DNA from: Cinnamomum chago
Lineage: Eukaryota; Streptophyta; Magnoliopsida; Laurales; Lauraceae
Length of the DNA stretch: 64,000 bases
Direction of reading: 5' to 3'
Assembly: GCA_038049695.1 (NCBI GenBank)
Contig: CP142451.1
Coordinates: forward strand, 129,228,001 to 129,292,000
This document shows, piece after piece, positions 1 to 11,948 of this stretch. The first letter of the stretch is position 1; every line of letters begins with the position of its first letter. The notes under the pieces were generated by a model. The model was not told the origin of the DNA. It ran no database searches and saw nothing but the letters and a program-made list of their open reading frames with translations. The translations under genes were made by a program, and so were the position numbers.

Positions 1-2640
1 AGAAAAGGAATCAAGTGTATTTTACTTACTACCCTTTTGGTGTTCAATACTTATAATTTTGTGGGCACTTTTAAATACTTCGCCATCAGCTTAAAAATCA
101 GTTTAAAAGTCGCGACAAAAGGTATTAGCTAGCTTGCTACTTTTGTTATTGTTGCTGGTGGCCAATTGGTGGTTGTGTTATAATTCAAATATCAAATTGA
201 CTACATATGAGAGAATTAACATTCTCTTTTTTTTACCTGAAACAATGCTAATTGTGTAAATAGTTTCTATTTATTTATTTTTATTTTTGTTTTTTTGTGG
301 AAGTAAAAGATACTTAAGTGGTATTTGTATTTGAACTTTGAGAGTTAAGAACATCAGAGAGCTTCGGGAAGTTTCCAAAAGATATGAGATTATTTTCTTT
401 GTACGGATGTAACCCTTTGTTATTATTTTTTAAATATTAACCCTTTAATCTTTTGTGCACTAACCTTAAATATTTGTAATTTGATGTTTCTTCAGTTGTA
501 TATTATTTATTATGGCCTTTGAAAAAGGTATAGGGACCTCCAAAACTTATAAGCAAATCCCATATATACAAGTACTACGTTTGCATTATTGCTTTATGTT
601 TAGTTTTTTCTTTTTCTTTTTTAAGAAAAAAGCAACAACTGACAAAATATCATAAATAAGAAAGTGAAATGTACAAACTTAAACTCATTTTATGTCCGCC
701 TATTTTTTTCTCTCTTTTAATGAAAGTTACCATGAAAAAAAATATTTAAATATTCTTTTCCCTTTTGCTTCATGTGTTTTTATTTTATTTAGTTAGAATA
801 ATTGAGTTTTCAATCTGACTTAATAGTTATATTGATCTTGATTTATACCCCTGTTGGAAGAATAATCACAAGTTGGGTAATGTGATAACTACTACTAAAT
901 ATTGGTTCTCTTCTAATATTAATGATTGCTAAAGATAATTCCATAAATGCAATTTAGTGGTAGGTCTTATAGATTGCTATCCTAAAATTATTGTTGTTCT
1001 GTACAATTTTTTAGTTTCTTAATATATAACTTTTGTGAATTTTTTATTATAAAAGGGCATTTCAAGGGCATGAATATATTTATTTATTATTGCTCTTACT
1101 CATAAGGTTTAAATTGAAAACCTTTGATCATTTTCTAACACATTTATTTCTTTCATCATTGCAAGCTTCTTGTTGTTGTTGTTCTTCTTCTTCTTTTCAT
1201 ATATTTCTATGAAGCGCCATGCATTTCCTTCAAGGAAAAACAAGAATCTCATAAAAATTGCTTGTTATGCTAACTTTACTACTAACTTCAGAGTCAATAA
1301 ATGAAGTGATCGTTTTAAGTGTAAACAACTAAAATAAGTATTTGATGTTAAGCTGCAACAAATTCAATTTGTCTTTGTTCATTTCAAATTTTTCTTACTT
1401 TGATCAGCACTCCCATCCTCTATACAGAATAGAGCAAAATAGTTGATCTAGAATACCTAAGTTATATTCTTATGCATTTCTTAAGAGGAAGGTCCAATTC
1501 TTTTGCCATATTTGTATTGTTAGTTTTTTGTTTTTTTGGTATTTTTTTCCCTATGGATATCTCTATTTGTGAGCTTCCATTTAACTAAACTTCTATGATT
1601 ACTTTGTATTATTCTTTTATTACTGGGTATAAAATATAGCACTTTATATCAAGTAAAAAAAAAGATGCTGACTTTTGGAGAGGTATTGCCTCTTTTTACT
1701 TGATAGTGGTCCGTCTTATAAAATAAAACAACGCACATGTTAAATACTAATATTGATCAACAGGTGCTCTGCAAATCTTACTCGTCAGAGTTCATATAAT
1801 ACTTCTACCATTGTTGATTCCTGTCGCTTGAGGACAAACCAGATTACTTCATTATTCTTGACGATCTGTGTGAGATGTTATTCCTCATTATAAATTAAAA
1901 CTAAAACCACCATCTCAGTTTTTTTATTCTGATGTCCTTAGGTAGGATATAATTATTTTTTTTCCCTTAATAGAATCTGATTTTGTAGTGAACATATAAT
2001 GTTCATGGTAATTGGTTAAAACAGTAAGCTCATTTGGTTCTTAGTTTTTTTTTTTTTTTTTTATAAAACCGCAGGTTATCAATTTGACTATGCTTTTGAC
2101 TGGACTCCAACTTTAGCAGGTCAAGTCTACCAAGAAACTGATAAGTCGACCTAATAGATTAAATAAAGTAAATTTAAATTTCTTAGTACACATTCATGAT
2201 AAAATATCTAGAAATATGTGATTTATATCCTCAAAAAGTTATATAAATTCCATATCGATGGTCTTTTGAGATTTCATTTTTCTCACTATATCATCGTTTT
2301 ATTGTTTTCAAATGTATATGAAAAAAGTATTGTCAGCTGTATTTGGACATTGCACGGGCCTTGCAATTTACAATCACTCATTTTCTGTTGAAAGTTGATT
2401 TTTAAATGTATTTCAGCTTCTACTAAATTTTTTAAAAACTTTATTTTTTTAAAATTTTCTTAGTTAAACTGTGTGTTCGGTGCACGTGCATTGCATGTGT
2501 AGGGCTCCATTAGTTATATTATAAAAGAGAAGAGAAGTTGCATACTTTTTCACTACACCTTTGTGCCGCCCCCGCCCCCCCACAAATATTATAATATAAT
2601 ATAATATCATAATATATTATTATTATATTATAATAATAAT
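1..2640. other. AT-rich intergenic DNA, no gene seen
   Basis: No open frame of useful length and no recognisable protein similarity on either strand. The stretch is strongly AT-rich with many homopolymer runs. At about 2468-2515 there is a GTGCACGTGCA-like motif followed by a GGGCTCCATTAG tail that resembles the Helitron-like ends found near 3.73 and 3.82 kb. Confidence 0.6.
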
Positions 2641-3120
2641 CATATAATATCTATGCCCTTATTATAAAAGAGAAAAAAGTGTTATGCTTTTTCTCTACAC
2701 ATCTATGGGCTCACTTAGTATTATGATATTATATATATAAAATAAAAGAGAATTACACATATATGGGCCCCAATAAAAGAGTGTTTTCTCTCTACACATC
2801 TGTGGGCCTCACTTAGTATTATTATATTATATTATATATATATATATAAAATAAAAGAGAACTGCACTTCTATGGGCCCCACTTAGTAGAAGAACTTATC
2901 ATGCTTTTTCTCTACATCTAGACATTTGTGGGCCCCACTTAGTATTATTATATTATATATATAAAATACAAGAGAACTACACATCTATGGGCCCCACTTA
3001 GTAGAAGAACTTGTCATGCTTTTTCTCTACAATTTGTGGGTCCCACTTAGTATTATTATATTATATAATCAAATAGAACTACACATCTATGGGCCCCACT
3101 TAGTATTATTATATTTCAAT
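2640..3120. repeat. Imperfect tandem repeat with GGGCCCCACTTAGTA cores
   Basis: The core tgggccccacttagta, or a one- to two-base variant, recurs near 2707, 2808, 2874, 2931, 2989, 3040 and 3090. Two spacer types follow it: an ATTATTATATTATATATATAAAATA-like AT block, and an AGAAGAACTT-TCATGC block ending in a CTCTAC run. The composite period is about 115-120 bp. Coding potential is nil. It may be the internal repeat of a degraded non-autonomous element. Confidence 0.7.
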
Positions 3121-3721
3121 GAAATGTTTAGTTCAAATGATCATGAAAATGGTTGTGTTTGAAGAATTTGTTTATTCGCTGCAAGAACTCAAATGAGAAA
3201 TTTCAGTTGAGATTTTCATGTGTAGAAAATTTCAACTTCGATCCCTATGCCTGTAAAGACACGATTTGCTTGTCAGATGAAGAGATGAGAATGCCAAAAA
3301 TTGATTGGAATCTTTGTGATTTGTTGTTGATTCGTTTAAAGGGTATAAGTTGAGCACTGTTTTGGTTGGTTAGTATTTTGTTTCATTGAATTTGGTATGT
3401 ATTTGGCGCTAGGTTTGAGATAAATTTTAATGGGAAATAGGCCGGACTATCGATCTATATTGAAATTGGTGAGTGTTTTGCCTAATCATGTATGGCCAGA
3501 AAAGGTTGGTTTTCAACTTTTTTTTTTAATTAATTTCCTTCCATATATCTTGTTATTCAATCTTCGTCTTACTTTTTTTTCTATTGAAGCTTTTACTAAA
3601 TTTCACAAGAACAATGCGTGATTGTAAATTACTTAATTTGTTACATGGTCATTCTCCATTGGGATAGTTAATATTGAGTTTTTCAATGACTTTATTTTTT
3701 CAGATTATCATACTGAAAGAG

Positions 3722-3895
3722 TATGTTCCTTGCACGTGCAGGGCTCCACTAGTGTGTGTGTGTGTGTGTCTATATATATATAAATATATTTTGAACATGT
3801 AGTTATACATACGGCAATGCACGTGCAGGGCTCCACTAGTGTGTGTGTATATATATATATATATTTTTGAACATGTAGTTTTATACATACGGTTT
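3722..3895 (+). repeat. Duplicated Helitron-like 3' end (hairpin plus CTAGT)
   Basis: Two copies, about 87 bp apart, of the block ttgcacgtgcagggctcc + ACTAGT followed by a (GT)n/(TA)n tract and TTGAACATGTAGTT-TATACATACGG. The self-complementary TGCACGTGCA a few bases before CTAGT is the arrangement expected of a Helitron 3' terminus (GC-rich hairpin, then CTRRT). No 5' TC end or Rep/helicase coding could be assigned, so this is a terminus-like sequence rather than a defined element. Confidence 0.45.
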
Positions 3896-4246
3896 GTGAA
3901 TGCTATAGAAGTTATTTTAGTGTGTTTCAAAGAAGCTCCCTCATTGTAGTCAATAAAAATTGTACTTTGACAGATAGACACTAGAGGGCAGAATCCCAGT
4001 CAAAGTGATTTTTTTTTCTTTTTATACAGGCAAGGCAACAATAACAAGTCATGGAGTTCCAACAAAGAGATGGGAAAATGATCAAACATGAGACACTGGT
4101 AATTTCTGGTGCACCAACTAAAAATGAATATATATGGGTTAGATGGCTAATTGGGCCAACTCTTCATCATATATGCCCAAAAATGGATGGACCGCTCATT
4201 GGTCCAAAATGATGGGAAGCCACCATTGGAATGGAAAAACTATGGT

Positions 4247-4752
4247 CTAGAGTCTAGACCATTTATACTCTAGTGCCAACATTCCTTTCCACAACATACG
4301 CGATATGTAGGTGGAAAGGCGGCGAGCAGGGGTGTTCATGGACCGGGCAAGCCCGGGGCTTGGTTTCGTTGGCAGAGAACCCAAGTCCGGACCAACCCGG
4401 CTGTAAAAAACGATGGTATAAAAATTTATATTCAACACTTGAAGCCATGACATCTCACAAAGGTGAGCACAGTCAAACAAATTGAGAGAGAGCAAAGCCA
4501 TTGAAAGCATCCATTTTATTACTTATAATGTAGATTCGGGCTGGGCTCAGGCTCTTTGTTCTTTAGGCCTCAGGCAAGCTAGCTATGGCCCGAGTCCGGC
4601 TTGGGCCAGGCTTGGGGTTAGAATTTATAGATCGAGCCGGGCCTGGATATTCCTCATCCTGGCCCAACCTGGCTTATGAACACCCCAAAGAAGTACATAT
4701 CGAGCATAGTGGAAAAGGAAATGTTGGCACTAAACTATAAATGGACCAGAAA
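4247..4752. mobile_element. Nested inverted-repeat elements (MITE within MITE)
   Basis: The outer arms (about 4253-4309 and 4693-4748) are inverted copies: left reads ACCATTTATA..TAGTGCCAACATT..CGATATGTA, and the right arm is its complement. Inside them lies a second pair, ggggtgttcatg at 4329-4340 and atgaacacccc at 4676-4686. These bound a GC-rich segment full of GGCCnGGCCC and GGGCTTGG words. The inner terminus resembles hAT-type MITEs, but no clear 8-bp target duplication remains here. A related element with a readable target duplication lies at 47794-48110. Confidence 0.6.
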
Positions 4753-4769
4753 TGTTTTGCATGAAACTG

Positions 4770-6690
4770 GAAATGGTCCACCATCATTGGATTGGACAAG
4801 GTATGGTCTGGATCATATCATTTCTTTACCAAAAAAGGGAAAAAACAGATGGTAGGTTTGGTGATTGTCGTTTCACGAGATCCATGTTATTTATCATTAC
4901 ATCAAGTGTTAACATCATGAATTCTTGTCCAATTTTGTTTAAGGTCAAGTTCTTGGTAGGTTGCCTCGTCAATTACCATGGAAGTCTTTCAACAGGCTGA
5001 ATATAGCTTGAATCCTGGTGCTCCCACAAGAATCAAAAGTCTTTACCATCGTTCTAGCATGCAAGGATGGGTTGATTTTATGAGTTATATGCTCTTCAAT
5101 CATCTGTGCTCAAACTAAAATTCATTGTTGAATCCAAACATAACTTGCAACCGCACTGGTCAATTTTAATGTATAACATGTACATAATATGTCTATACAA
5201 ATGCTCTTTATGATGAGATTTTCATTAGATATGGAATAAAAATGAGATGTTTTTAAAAACTTGTACTACATATAAATGATGCATGCATATTTGAATAATA
5301 CATGTACAATATTACTACTTTCAAATAAACCTTCATATAAGATTACATTTGATATGCTAACTTACAAAAAAAAAAGAAGACTGTGTTTAAAGATAAAATA
5401 TAAAATACAGTTCCCCAAAAATTTCATGATAGCACACACAATTATGTCTAGATTTTGTTCCATTGCAAGGAAAATTGTATTAAATACCCTGAAGTATTTG
5501 ACTTTTGAGTGTTTTTCTATCTTCAGGCACACTTTTAACCCTCAAAATCAAATTATATTTGAACTAGGAAAACATTCCTTGATTTTCCTCTGCATTGGTA
5601 AGTCAGATTGGACTTCCTCTCCAATCTCCATACTAGTCCAAGTTTATTTTAGCTTGGGAAAATTGTCCTTTACCAACTAAAATACATAAAAATATGTAAG
5701 GGCCTACTTTATTTGCATTGAAATACATAGGAATACATGGTGAAATGAACTCTATCCCAAAGGATTATGAAAGATGTGAGGGAGATGTGGTGAGGGGTGA
5801 TGGATATAAGGTGGAGATGTAGATAGGACATTTACTTTCCTATATATAATTACGAGGGTGATGGCTGTGTATTCATTTTTCATTCTATTTCCCCAAAAGA
5901 AAAGGTGATTTGATTTTTTTTCAAAGAATCGCCTTTGATCTTCATTTTACTTACTTATGGTAAAAAATTTATTTATTTAATTCCTATGTATTTTAATGCA
6001 AACAAACAGACCTATATAATTTGGGTATAGAGGAAAAACAAAGAAAAATAAAAAGTCATGTGAAGAAAGTACTTAAAAAAAGTCCTATAGTTTTATTTAC
6101 GTAGTTTATATGTGAACCCATTTTCCAATGACCCTGACTTCTATTAGGGTAAAACTTAGTAATTGAGGCCATACAAAACAAGAAGTGGAAATTTTATACT
6201 GTGACTTTTACAAATTTGGTAGGAGGGCCCCAAAGCCTCAGGAATGAGTCTGGATGTTTTGGGGCTTTGACTTAGAGGAATTTTGAGCAAAGGAGTGAAA
6301 CTCTATTGTGGGGCCCTCTTAGTGAAAATAAGTGCCACTCAAAATGAACGGCATCCTAGTTTATGGTGCATCCACAAATTTTAATTCAATAGAGTAGGTC
6401 CTACTATCGATCAATCTTATATGGTACCAGCTCATATTAGAGTAAAACTTGGAAATATATCATTTATTGGAAGGTCATTTAATTTGATTGGCTCAAATTT
6501 ACAATGGGTGGTCCCCACTATGGAGTTCAACCCCTTTTTACTCATGACTTCTCCAAATCAAAGCATGAGAGGATCCGGACATGGCATGAATTCCTAGTGA
6601 GCCCAAGACGATCCTGACTCAAAGGATGGATCCACGCATGTTACATAGCCATCAAAGGAGTCTGTGGATGATCATGACTCAATGTTTTTT
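4770..6690. other. Intergenic, no gene seen
   Basis: Only short open frames without similarity that I recognise; the longest, near 5.3-5.7 kb, is lysine/isoleucine-rich and looks like chance AT-rich reading. No terminal repeats or RNA gene was identified. Confidence 0.55.
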
Positions 6691-6693
6691 TGT

Positions 6694-7250
6694 TGTTGGG
6701 ATGGAAGTTGATGGGCCAAGCCCAAATGGCCCAATCCATGTGGAAAGCCCAATCTTATAAAGACCCACCAAGCCCAAAGTGGTCCAAGTCCAATTAAGTT
6801 CATCAGGGAGCTACATAGCTTGGCTACATCATCAGGAGAAGCATCCAGGAGCCTCACCCTCGCCACCTTGGAAGGAGTCAGCCCTCTCCTCATCTTTGAC
6901 CGAGTCTTATGGAGAGCACCTCAACCACCTCGCCCGTTGAGAAGAAGTCGTGAGCTCCACCATAATAGCTATCTAGTTGCTAGTAAGTCGCCTCAATCTG
7001 TTAGGGGGCGACTATAAATTGTAAGCCCCCCCAACACTTGGGGGGCAGATCACATTTTTACCTGAGCACGACTCTCTCCTCTCCTTCTCAAAGCTTGTAC
7101 TCTTTGCTCCCTGCACCCTTGAGCCAATAAAGTACCCGGCAACCATTCAAGAGTGGACGTAGGTCACGATTGACCGAACCACTATAAATCTTGTTTCTCC
7201 CATCTCTCTTTACTTTCAATTATCGCATTTATTACTCACACTTAACAAGT
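6694..7250 (+). mobile_element. LTR-retrotransposon LTR fragment
   Basis: The segment starts TGTTGGGATGG and ends ACTCACACTTAACA, followed by AGTGGTGTGCAAAGCC, which looks like a degenerate primer-binding site (compare TGGTATCAGAGC). It contains a TATA box (CTATAAATTG near 7012), an AATAAAG polyadenylation-like signal near 7129, and the GTGGACGTAGGTCACGATTG-ACCGAACCAC block common near the 3' end of plant LTRs. Many GGCCCAA words occur in the 5' third. No partner LTR, coding region or 5-bp target duplication was found, so it is a remnant. Confidence 0.65.
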
Positions 7251-8485
7251 GGTGTGCAAAGCCATTTTGTGCATCATCAGAAGTTATAAGGTGTTCATGC
7301 TAGTTCTCAATCTTTTGTACCAGCAGACTGTCTCTCTCCCGTTGATGTTTTGCTCTCTCTCTTTCGACTTTGTTTTTTCTTCCTGTAAGTGGCTATGCCA
7401 TAGTTCCTGTTTTTTCGACTTTGAATGAACTCTGGCAAGATGCCCTTTCCGTTTTCTGTGGGTGAATTTGCAGGTTTTGTAATGCTTTTTCTGAACGAAT
7501 TTCTAATCTCCAGGTTTTCAAATGCTGTCGTAAACCAAAGGTTCCACTCAGTCAATGTAAAAAAAAAAAACAGAGGCGGCGGCTTTCATCAATGGACCTC
7601 TTTCTTTTTTTTTCCCTTTTGCCGGCCCCAAAGAATCAGTTGATCTTCAGGTTCCATGGGTTTGGAAAGGAATGTTGGCCTACCCTTTTATCATTTGTTG
7701 GGTTGTGCCCCAACCAAAACAGTTTCACTAGGGGCCTGAAAATAAAAATACTAGTGAATATTAACAGGCATGGTCTAAAAGCACAACCTGGTTGGCCGCT
7801 GCGAAAACCCCAACTCTCTTACATCCCTTTATTGGTTATTATCCCATCAAATTGAAGGCAGGCTCCATCACTCACAAAGATGGGGTGTGGGATACTTACA
7901 TAATTAAAAATATTCATGTGTAGTGTAGAAAGAAGAAAAGCCATGAATGTCCATATATAGAAGATTTATTTATATGTAAAGATGAAAAGCCACCTAAGTG
8001 TCCCTCACTCTATGGTGGGGGATGGATACGTATGAACATTCCTCATTATTAAATATATAAAGAAGTAAAAAAATTTTGTTTTGCAAAGAAAGTCCCTAAC
8101 TTGGATATATATTTTGTTATTGATCAACATGATTAATGGACTGTTTCCAACCTAACAAACTATAAAATGGAGAAACCAATTAATTACAAACACAATCAAT
8201 TCACAATCTTTGCATGTTGGCTGTTTCAACATTCTATTTACATAAGTCTATCTCTCTCACACGTTTTTGCACACTCAAGAGACAAATGGAACTCACCCTC
8301 CAAGCTAGAACCCACAAATACAAACCAACCATCCACACCTTTCCCCCCCATACTTTCTCATTCACAAGTCTATATTCCCATGACTTTAATGGGAATAAAG
8401 TAAACCCATTTTTCAATAAGCATTAAAAAAAAGCAGATGTCTATCAAATTAAGGCAACAAATTACCTAACCCCAAACGTTTAATG
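7251..8485. other. Intergenic, 3' flank of the DUF716-like gene
   Basis: No convincing coding sequence. Around 7.88-8.05 kb a block with CCTCACTCTATGGTGGGG and TGAACATTCCTCA vaguely resembles the (TA)n-associated MITEs at 45.3 and 47.1 kb, but without clear termini. Confidence 0.5.
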
Positions 8486-8982
8486 TCACCTTTCAATGTT
8501 CAAAGGTGGCATGCCCTTGCCCATTTGAACAAAGCTCTGATACTCCTCCTCCTTGTTCTTCTGGGACTCCATATCATCATCCGCATGTAGAGACCCATAC
8601 TCCACTTTCTCTTCATACCTTCTGAGTAGATAAACATAAAAGATCATGGAGAAGATGGCGACACAGACAAAAGACCACCGGAATTGAAGATTCACAAGAG
8701 ACTTGGCTCGACCAAGAGCTCTCTCACCCTCACACCTCACGACAAAGTGACCCTCTTCATAATTCATTCTACATCCCTTGGGGACTAGCCCAGGAGTCCA
8801 CAACATGAACCCCATGACTATAAACCAGACTCCTTGGAAGAGAATAGAAAGTGATCTAATAAAACTAACCAAGAAGCTTGTTGGGAGAGCGATCCCCATG
8901 AGTGTAGTCACGATGGATACTAGAACCACCAGCTGCAAAAGCAAGTGGTATTGGCCCTCCACTCCCATGTGGTCACCGCCGG
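8486..8982 (-). pseudogene. DUF716 / TMEM45-like membrane protein, 5'-truncated
   Basis: The minus-strand frame encodes DHMGVEGQYHLLLQLVVLVS, then FIRSLSILFQGVWFIVMGF, then LVPKGCRMN, a conserved acidic/Cys segment and an AKSLVNLQF motif, ending at a normal stop. This matches the C-terminal half of plant DUF716 proteins (TMEM45 family, multi-pass membrane proteins of about 280-300 residues, function poorly known). Three hydrophobic segments are visible, then a charged cytosolic-type tail. The N-terminal half (usual MGT..GH..PG..F start and first membrane helices) is absent: the frame stays open upstream to about 9061 and beyond, but with Ser/Pro-rich sequence I do not recognise. I infer a truncated or retro-duplicated copy. 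It could still be functional if an upstream exon was missed, but I found none within 2 kb. Confidence 0.65.
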
Positions 8983-9240
8983 TGACCTCGCTGGGGGTGA
9001 GGATATGGCGGCGTCCGGCGGAGACACAGAGGACTTTGGAGGAGGTCGGGGCGGAGGTCAAGGAGGGAGCTGCGGAAGAAGGTGGAGTAGGAGCGCTGGT
9101 GGGCGAGCCAAGGGCGGGAAGTGTGGAGCTTAGAGGAAGGGAGAGAGAGGCGGCGGAGGTTGGATTCGTAGGAGGATTTGGGGAATGGAGTGAGGGCGCG
9201 GCAGAGGCAGTAGAAAAAGTGTCTCTTTCCTTTCAGGACA
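8983..9240. other. GC-rich segment fused to the truncated DUF716 frame
   Basis: A locally GC-rich stretch, unlike the AT-rich surroundings, continues the open minus-strand frame into Ser/Pro/Ala-rich sequence. It may be a fragment of another gene's first exon, but no family is recognisable in any frame. Confidence 0.35.
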
Positions 9241-9982
9241 TTTGTGTTTCGTTTTTAGAGCATTTGGTATACTCATTATGGGGGGCTTTTGAAAACAACT
9301 GGGGGGCGTTGAAAACATCCAGCTAGGATGGGCCGGAGATCGGGCCATAGGATCGGGCTGGGTAGACTTATTGTTTTAAAAAGGAGTTACTAAAACAATC
9401 CCACACCAAGAGGCGGACCCAAGTACATCTAGGTGGGGGCAAACGCATCCATTGGACCTCGGTCCGCTTCTAAAATCATAGTAAAAACTCTGCCTCTACT
9501 ATAAAACTTGGCATAAAATTTTCACGTCCACCCTTAAAACCCACATAATTTTTTTGGATTTGTTCCCAAATACAATTTCTTATTTAGGCCCGCACCTTTC
9601 AAATGAAAATTCCGAGTCCGCCACTTTCTAATCCTGCACTATATTTGGGCCATGCCTTTCATATTGGAGGGAAAAAGCGCTTACAAGGTAGTTGCCTCAG
9701 CAATGAATTGGCTCGTGTTACATTTAATATGTTGTCTTTTTCCATTCTCTATCCTTATTTTTATTTTCTTTCATTTTGGTCCCTTGATCATGCTGGCTTG
9801 TTATGTTGCGATTGAAATAATAATAGTGGCAAAAAGGGTAGAGAGTGAATAATGTAAAAGTCTAGTGTTTTAACTTTTACGGGTGATGTAACTCATGATG
9901 TATACATACCACTCCAATTGAATTGGAATCCGGCTTAGACACTGCTAGAGGCTATTTAAGCTAAGTTTATTTATTTTTACTT

Positions 9983-10045
9983 AAGCTGGTTTGAATTGAT
10001 GTGCCCCACACGCTCCTACTCACACACATCAATTCAAACCAGCTT
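9983..10045. repeat. Perfect 21-bp stem-loop
   Basis: Positions 9983-10003 (aagctggtttgaattgatgtg complement set) pair perfectly with 10025-10045 across a 21-nt loop. Weaker pairing continues on both sides (T-rich left flank, A-rich right flank). It could be a small foldback element or a hairpin-RNA source; neither is demonstrated. Confidence 0.7.
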
Positions 10046-10879
10046 GAATTAAAAAGTTTGTCCTATCAATGCATTCAGGAAAAAAAAAAGAGAAAAATAG
10101 TTGATGGAGAGTGGACCCTAGATATGTGGGTCATGCCTCTGCTTAGTGTGGGTTATTGGGCTAATGTTTTATTATTGTAGAACTATGTGTGACTGCATGC
10201 CTTGAACAATTTGAATGATTTTAAAGATTTAAAAGGTTACAAGAAAGGGGGAAAAGACTTTTTCTTGACCTTCAAATATGGGAGACCAAAAAAACGAAAA
10301 GTATAAATGGAGGTTTTGTCTGTCTTAGAGAATTGTATCTCTTCGGTAAACAAATGTATTTCAATGCAAACCATAATCCTATAATCTTTCTTAAGCATGT
10401 TTTGGTTCAACCCAAGGCCCTTAAATGCAAGGTTGAAAAAAAGGAAACTTTTGGTGCTTACTGGACCAACTGGGTGTAGACTGCAGTCTGTAGACCCCTA
10501 TCAGCTAGATGTCAGAATTTTATATAATGTTGTATATAAGGGCAGGCTAAAATCGAATCTATTTTGTGTGTGGCCCACCTTGCTGTAAACTCTTTAGAAC
10601 TAAATAAATAAATCCCATCTCCCCATCATCAATCAAAGTGACGTAAACTGATAATATATCATCTGATTTGGTTACAATTTCGAAAGCATAATCACTCTTG
10701 GGCGAGTTTCTACTTTCTAGTGGGCAGGGGGGTACATAAAGTATTTCTAAATAGGGACTCCTGTGATTCCCACCGAAACAAAGGGGCAATTCCGTCTAAT
10801 AGGAAAAGATCATTCAGGGATCCTAGAGTCATTTAAAGTGGAGTGCTCCTGCCTACCGTGATTATTACTTTCCACATAC

Positions 10880-11300
10880 GTCCCTCTCTTTAATTTCTAA
10901 ACTACCCCTCCCTCTCTTTGTTGGCCGGAAGCCCCTTGTGTTGAGCCATCCTCTCCCTCTCTTCTTCCATGTCATTTTTTCTTTATCTACTCATCTGACC
11001 TGGCCACCCGCCCTCTCCCTCTCTGCTTCCTCTCTTTCTCCCTCTCTATTTCCATCTCCCCGCTCATCCCTCTCCTACGGAAATAGAGAAGATGAGGGAG
11101 AGGGAGAGGGAGGGAGAGGAGAGAGGGTGGTGGTAGCCAAGGACAAGGAGAGGAAAATATAGAGGGAGAATGAGAGAAAGAGGGAGGGAGAAAGGAAGGC
11201 GAGAGGGCGGGCGGTGGGCAACGTAGAGCAGAGAGAGAAAGAAAAGAGACTGGGAGAGGGAGAGATGAAAGGAGGATGAGAGGATAAAGGATAAATAAAG
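10880..11300. repeat. Pyrimidine-rich tract followed by purine-rich tract upstream of the Alfin-like gene
   Basis: About 10880-11070 is almost pure C/T with CCCTCTC words. About 11085-11290 is almost pure G/A with GAGGGAGAG words. The junction holds a 10-bp inverted repeat, CTCTATTTCC / GGAAATAGAG. The two halves are roughly complementary, so a large foldback or triplex-type structure is possible. The long minus-strand frame through here is low-complexity and is not a gene. Confidence 0.7.
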
Positions 11301-11948
11301 GGATTGGTCAAAGGCGGCAAGGTCGAGCGAATGGGACCGCTAGCCGATAGGAAGAGGAAATGGTAGTTCAGGAATAAAAAAGAAGTGTCGGAAAAATGAC
11401 ATTCAGTGTGCAAGTAGCACATTTTAAAAGGGACATTGCCCAACTCTGAAAAAGAAGGGTGACAACTGACAAAGGTTGCCCTAGAAATTACCAAACCCTC
11501 CCACTGGACCGAATCCCAATTCGGGCTGGGGCTTTGTGTGCAACCAATATGAGACATGGGTCCATGGGTGGGGCGAGTCCCATTCCCATTACCGGACCTG
11601 TCCCGTCCGAATAAAACCCAATTTAATGCGTCGATTTCAAGGCGTCTCAAATCCGAGCGTCTGCGAGCCCCTTTTCTTCCTTTTTTTTCTCTCTCTCTCA
11701 GCACTCTCTTATTCCATATGTATATTTTTTTCACGTTTCCCTCTCCTTTTAGAAAGGGAGAAAACCCAACATCCCCTTCTTCTCCTTTTTCCTTCTTTCG
11801 CTTTCTCTGGAATGGAATGCTGTTTCCTCGCTCCTTTTCCTTGAATTCCCGCTCATATAGATAACCTAATTCCTCTTTTGCCCTCTCTGCTTCTCTTCTT
11901 CTTCTTCTTCTTCTTGTTCTTGTGTTTCTCAGGTGAGGTTTTGTAGAC

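Noticed and set aside
3153-3621. Two short plus-strand frames (66 and 63 codons) near the Helitron-like ends
   Set aside because: No family similarity that I recognise; the second simply reads into T-rich DNA. Could be captured fragments but there is no positive evidence.
8778-9326. 182-codon plus-strand frame over the DUF716-like gene
   Set aside because: It is the antisense shadow of the DUF716 frame and the GC-rich block; no family resemblance.
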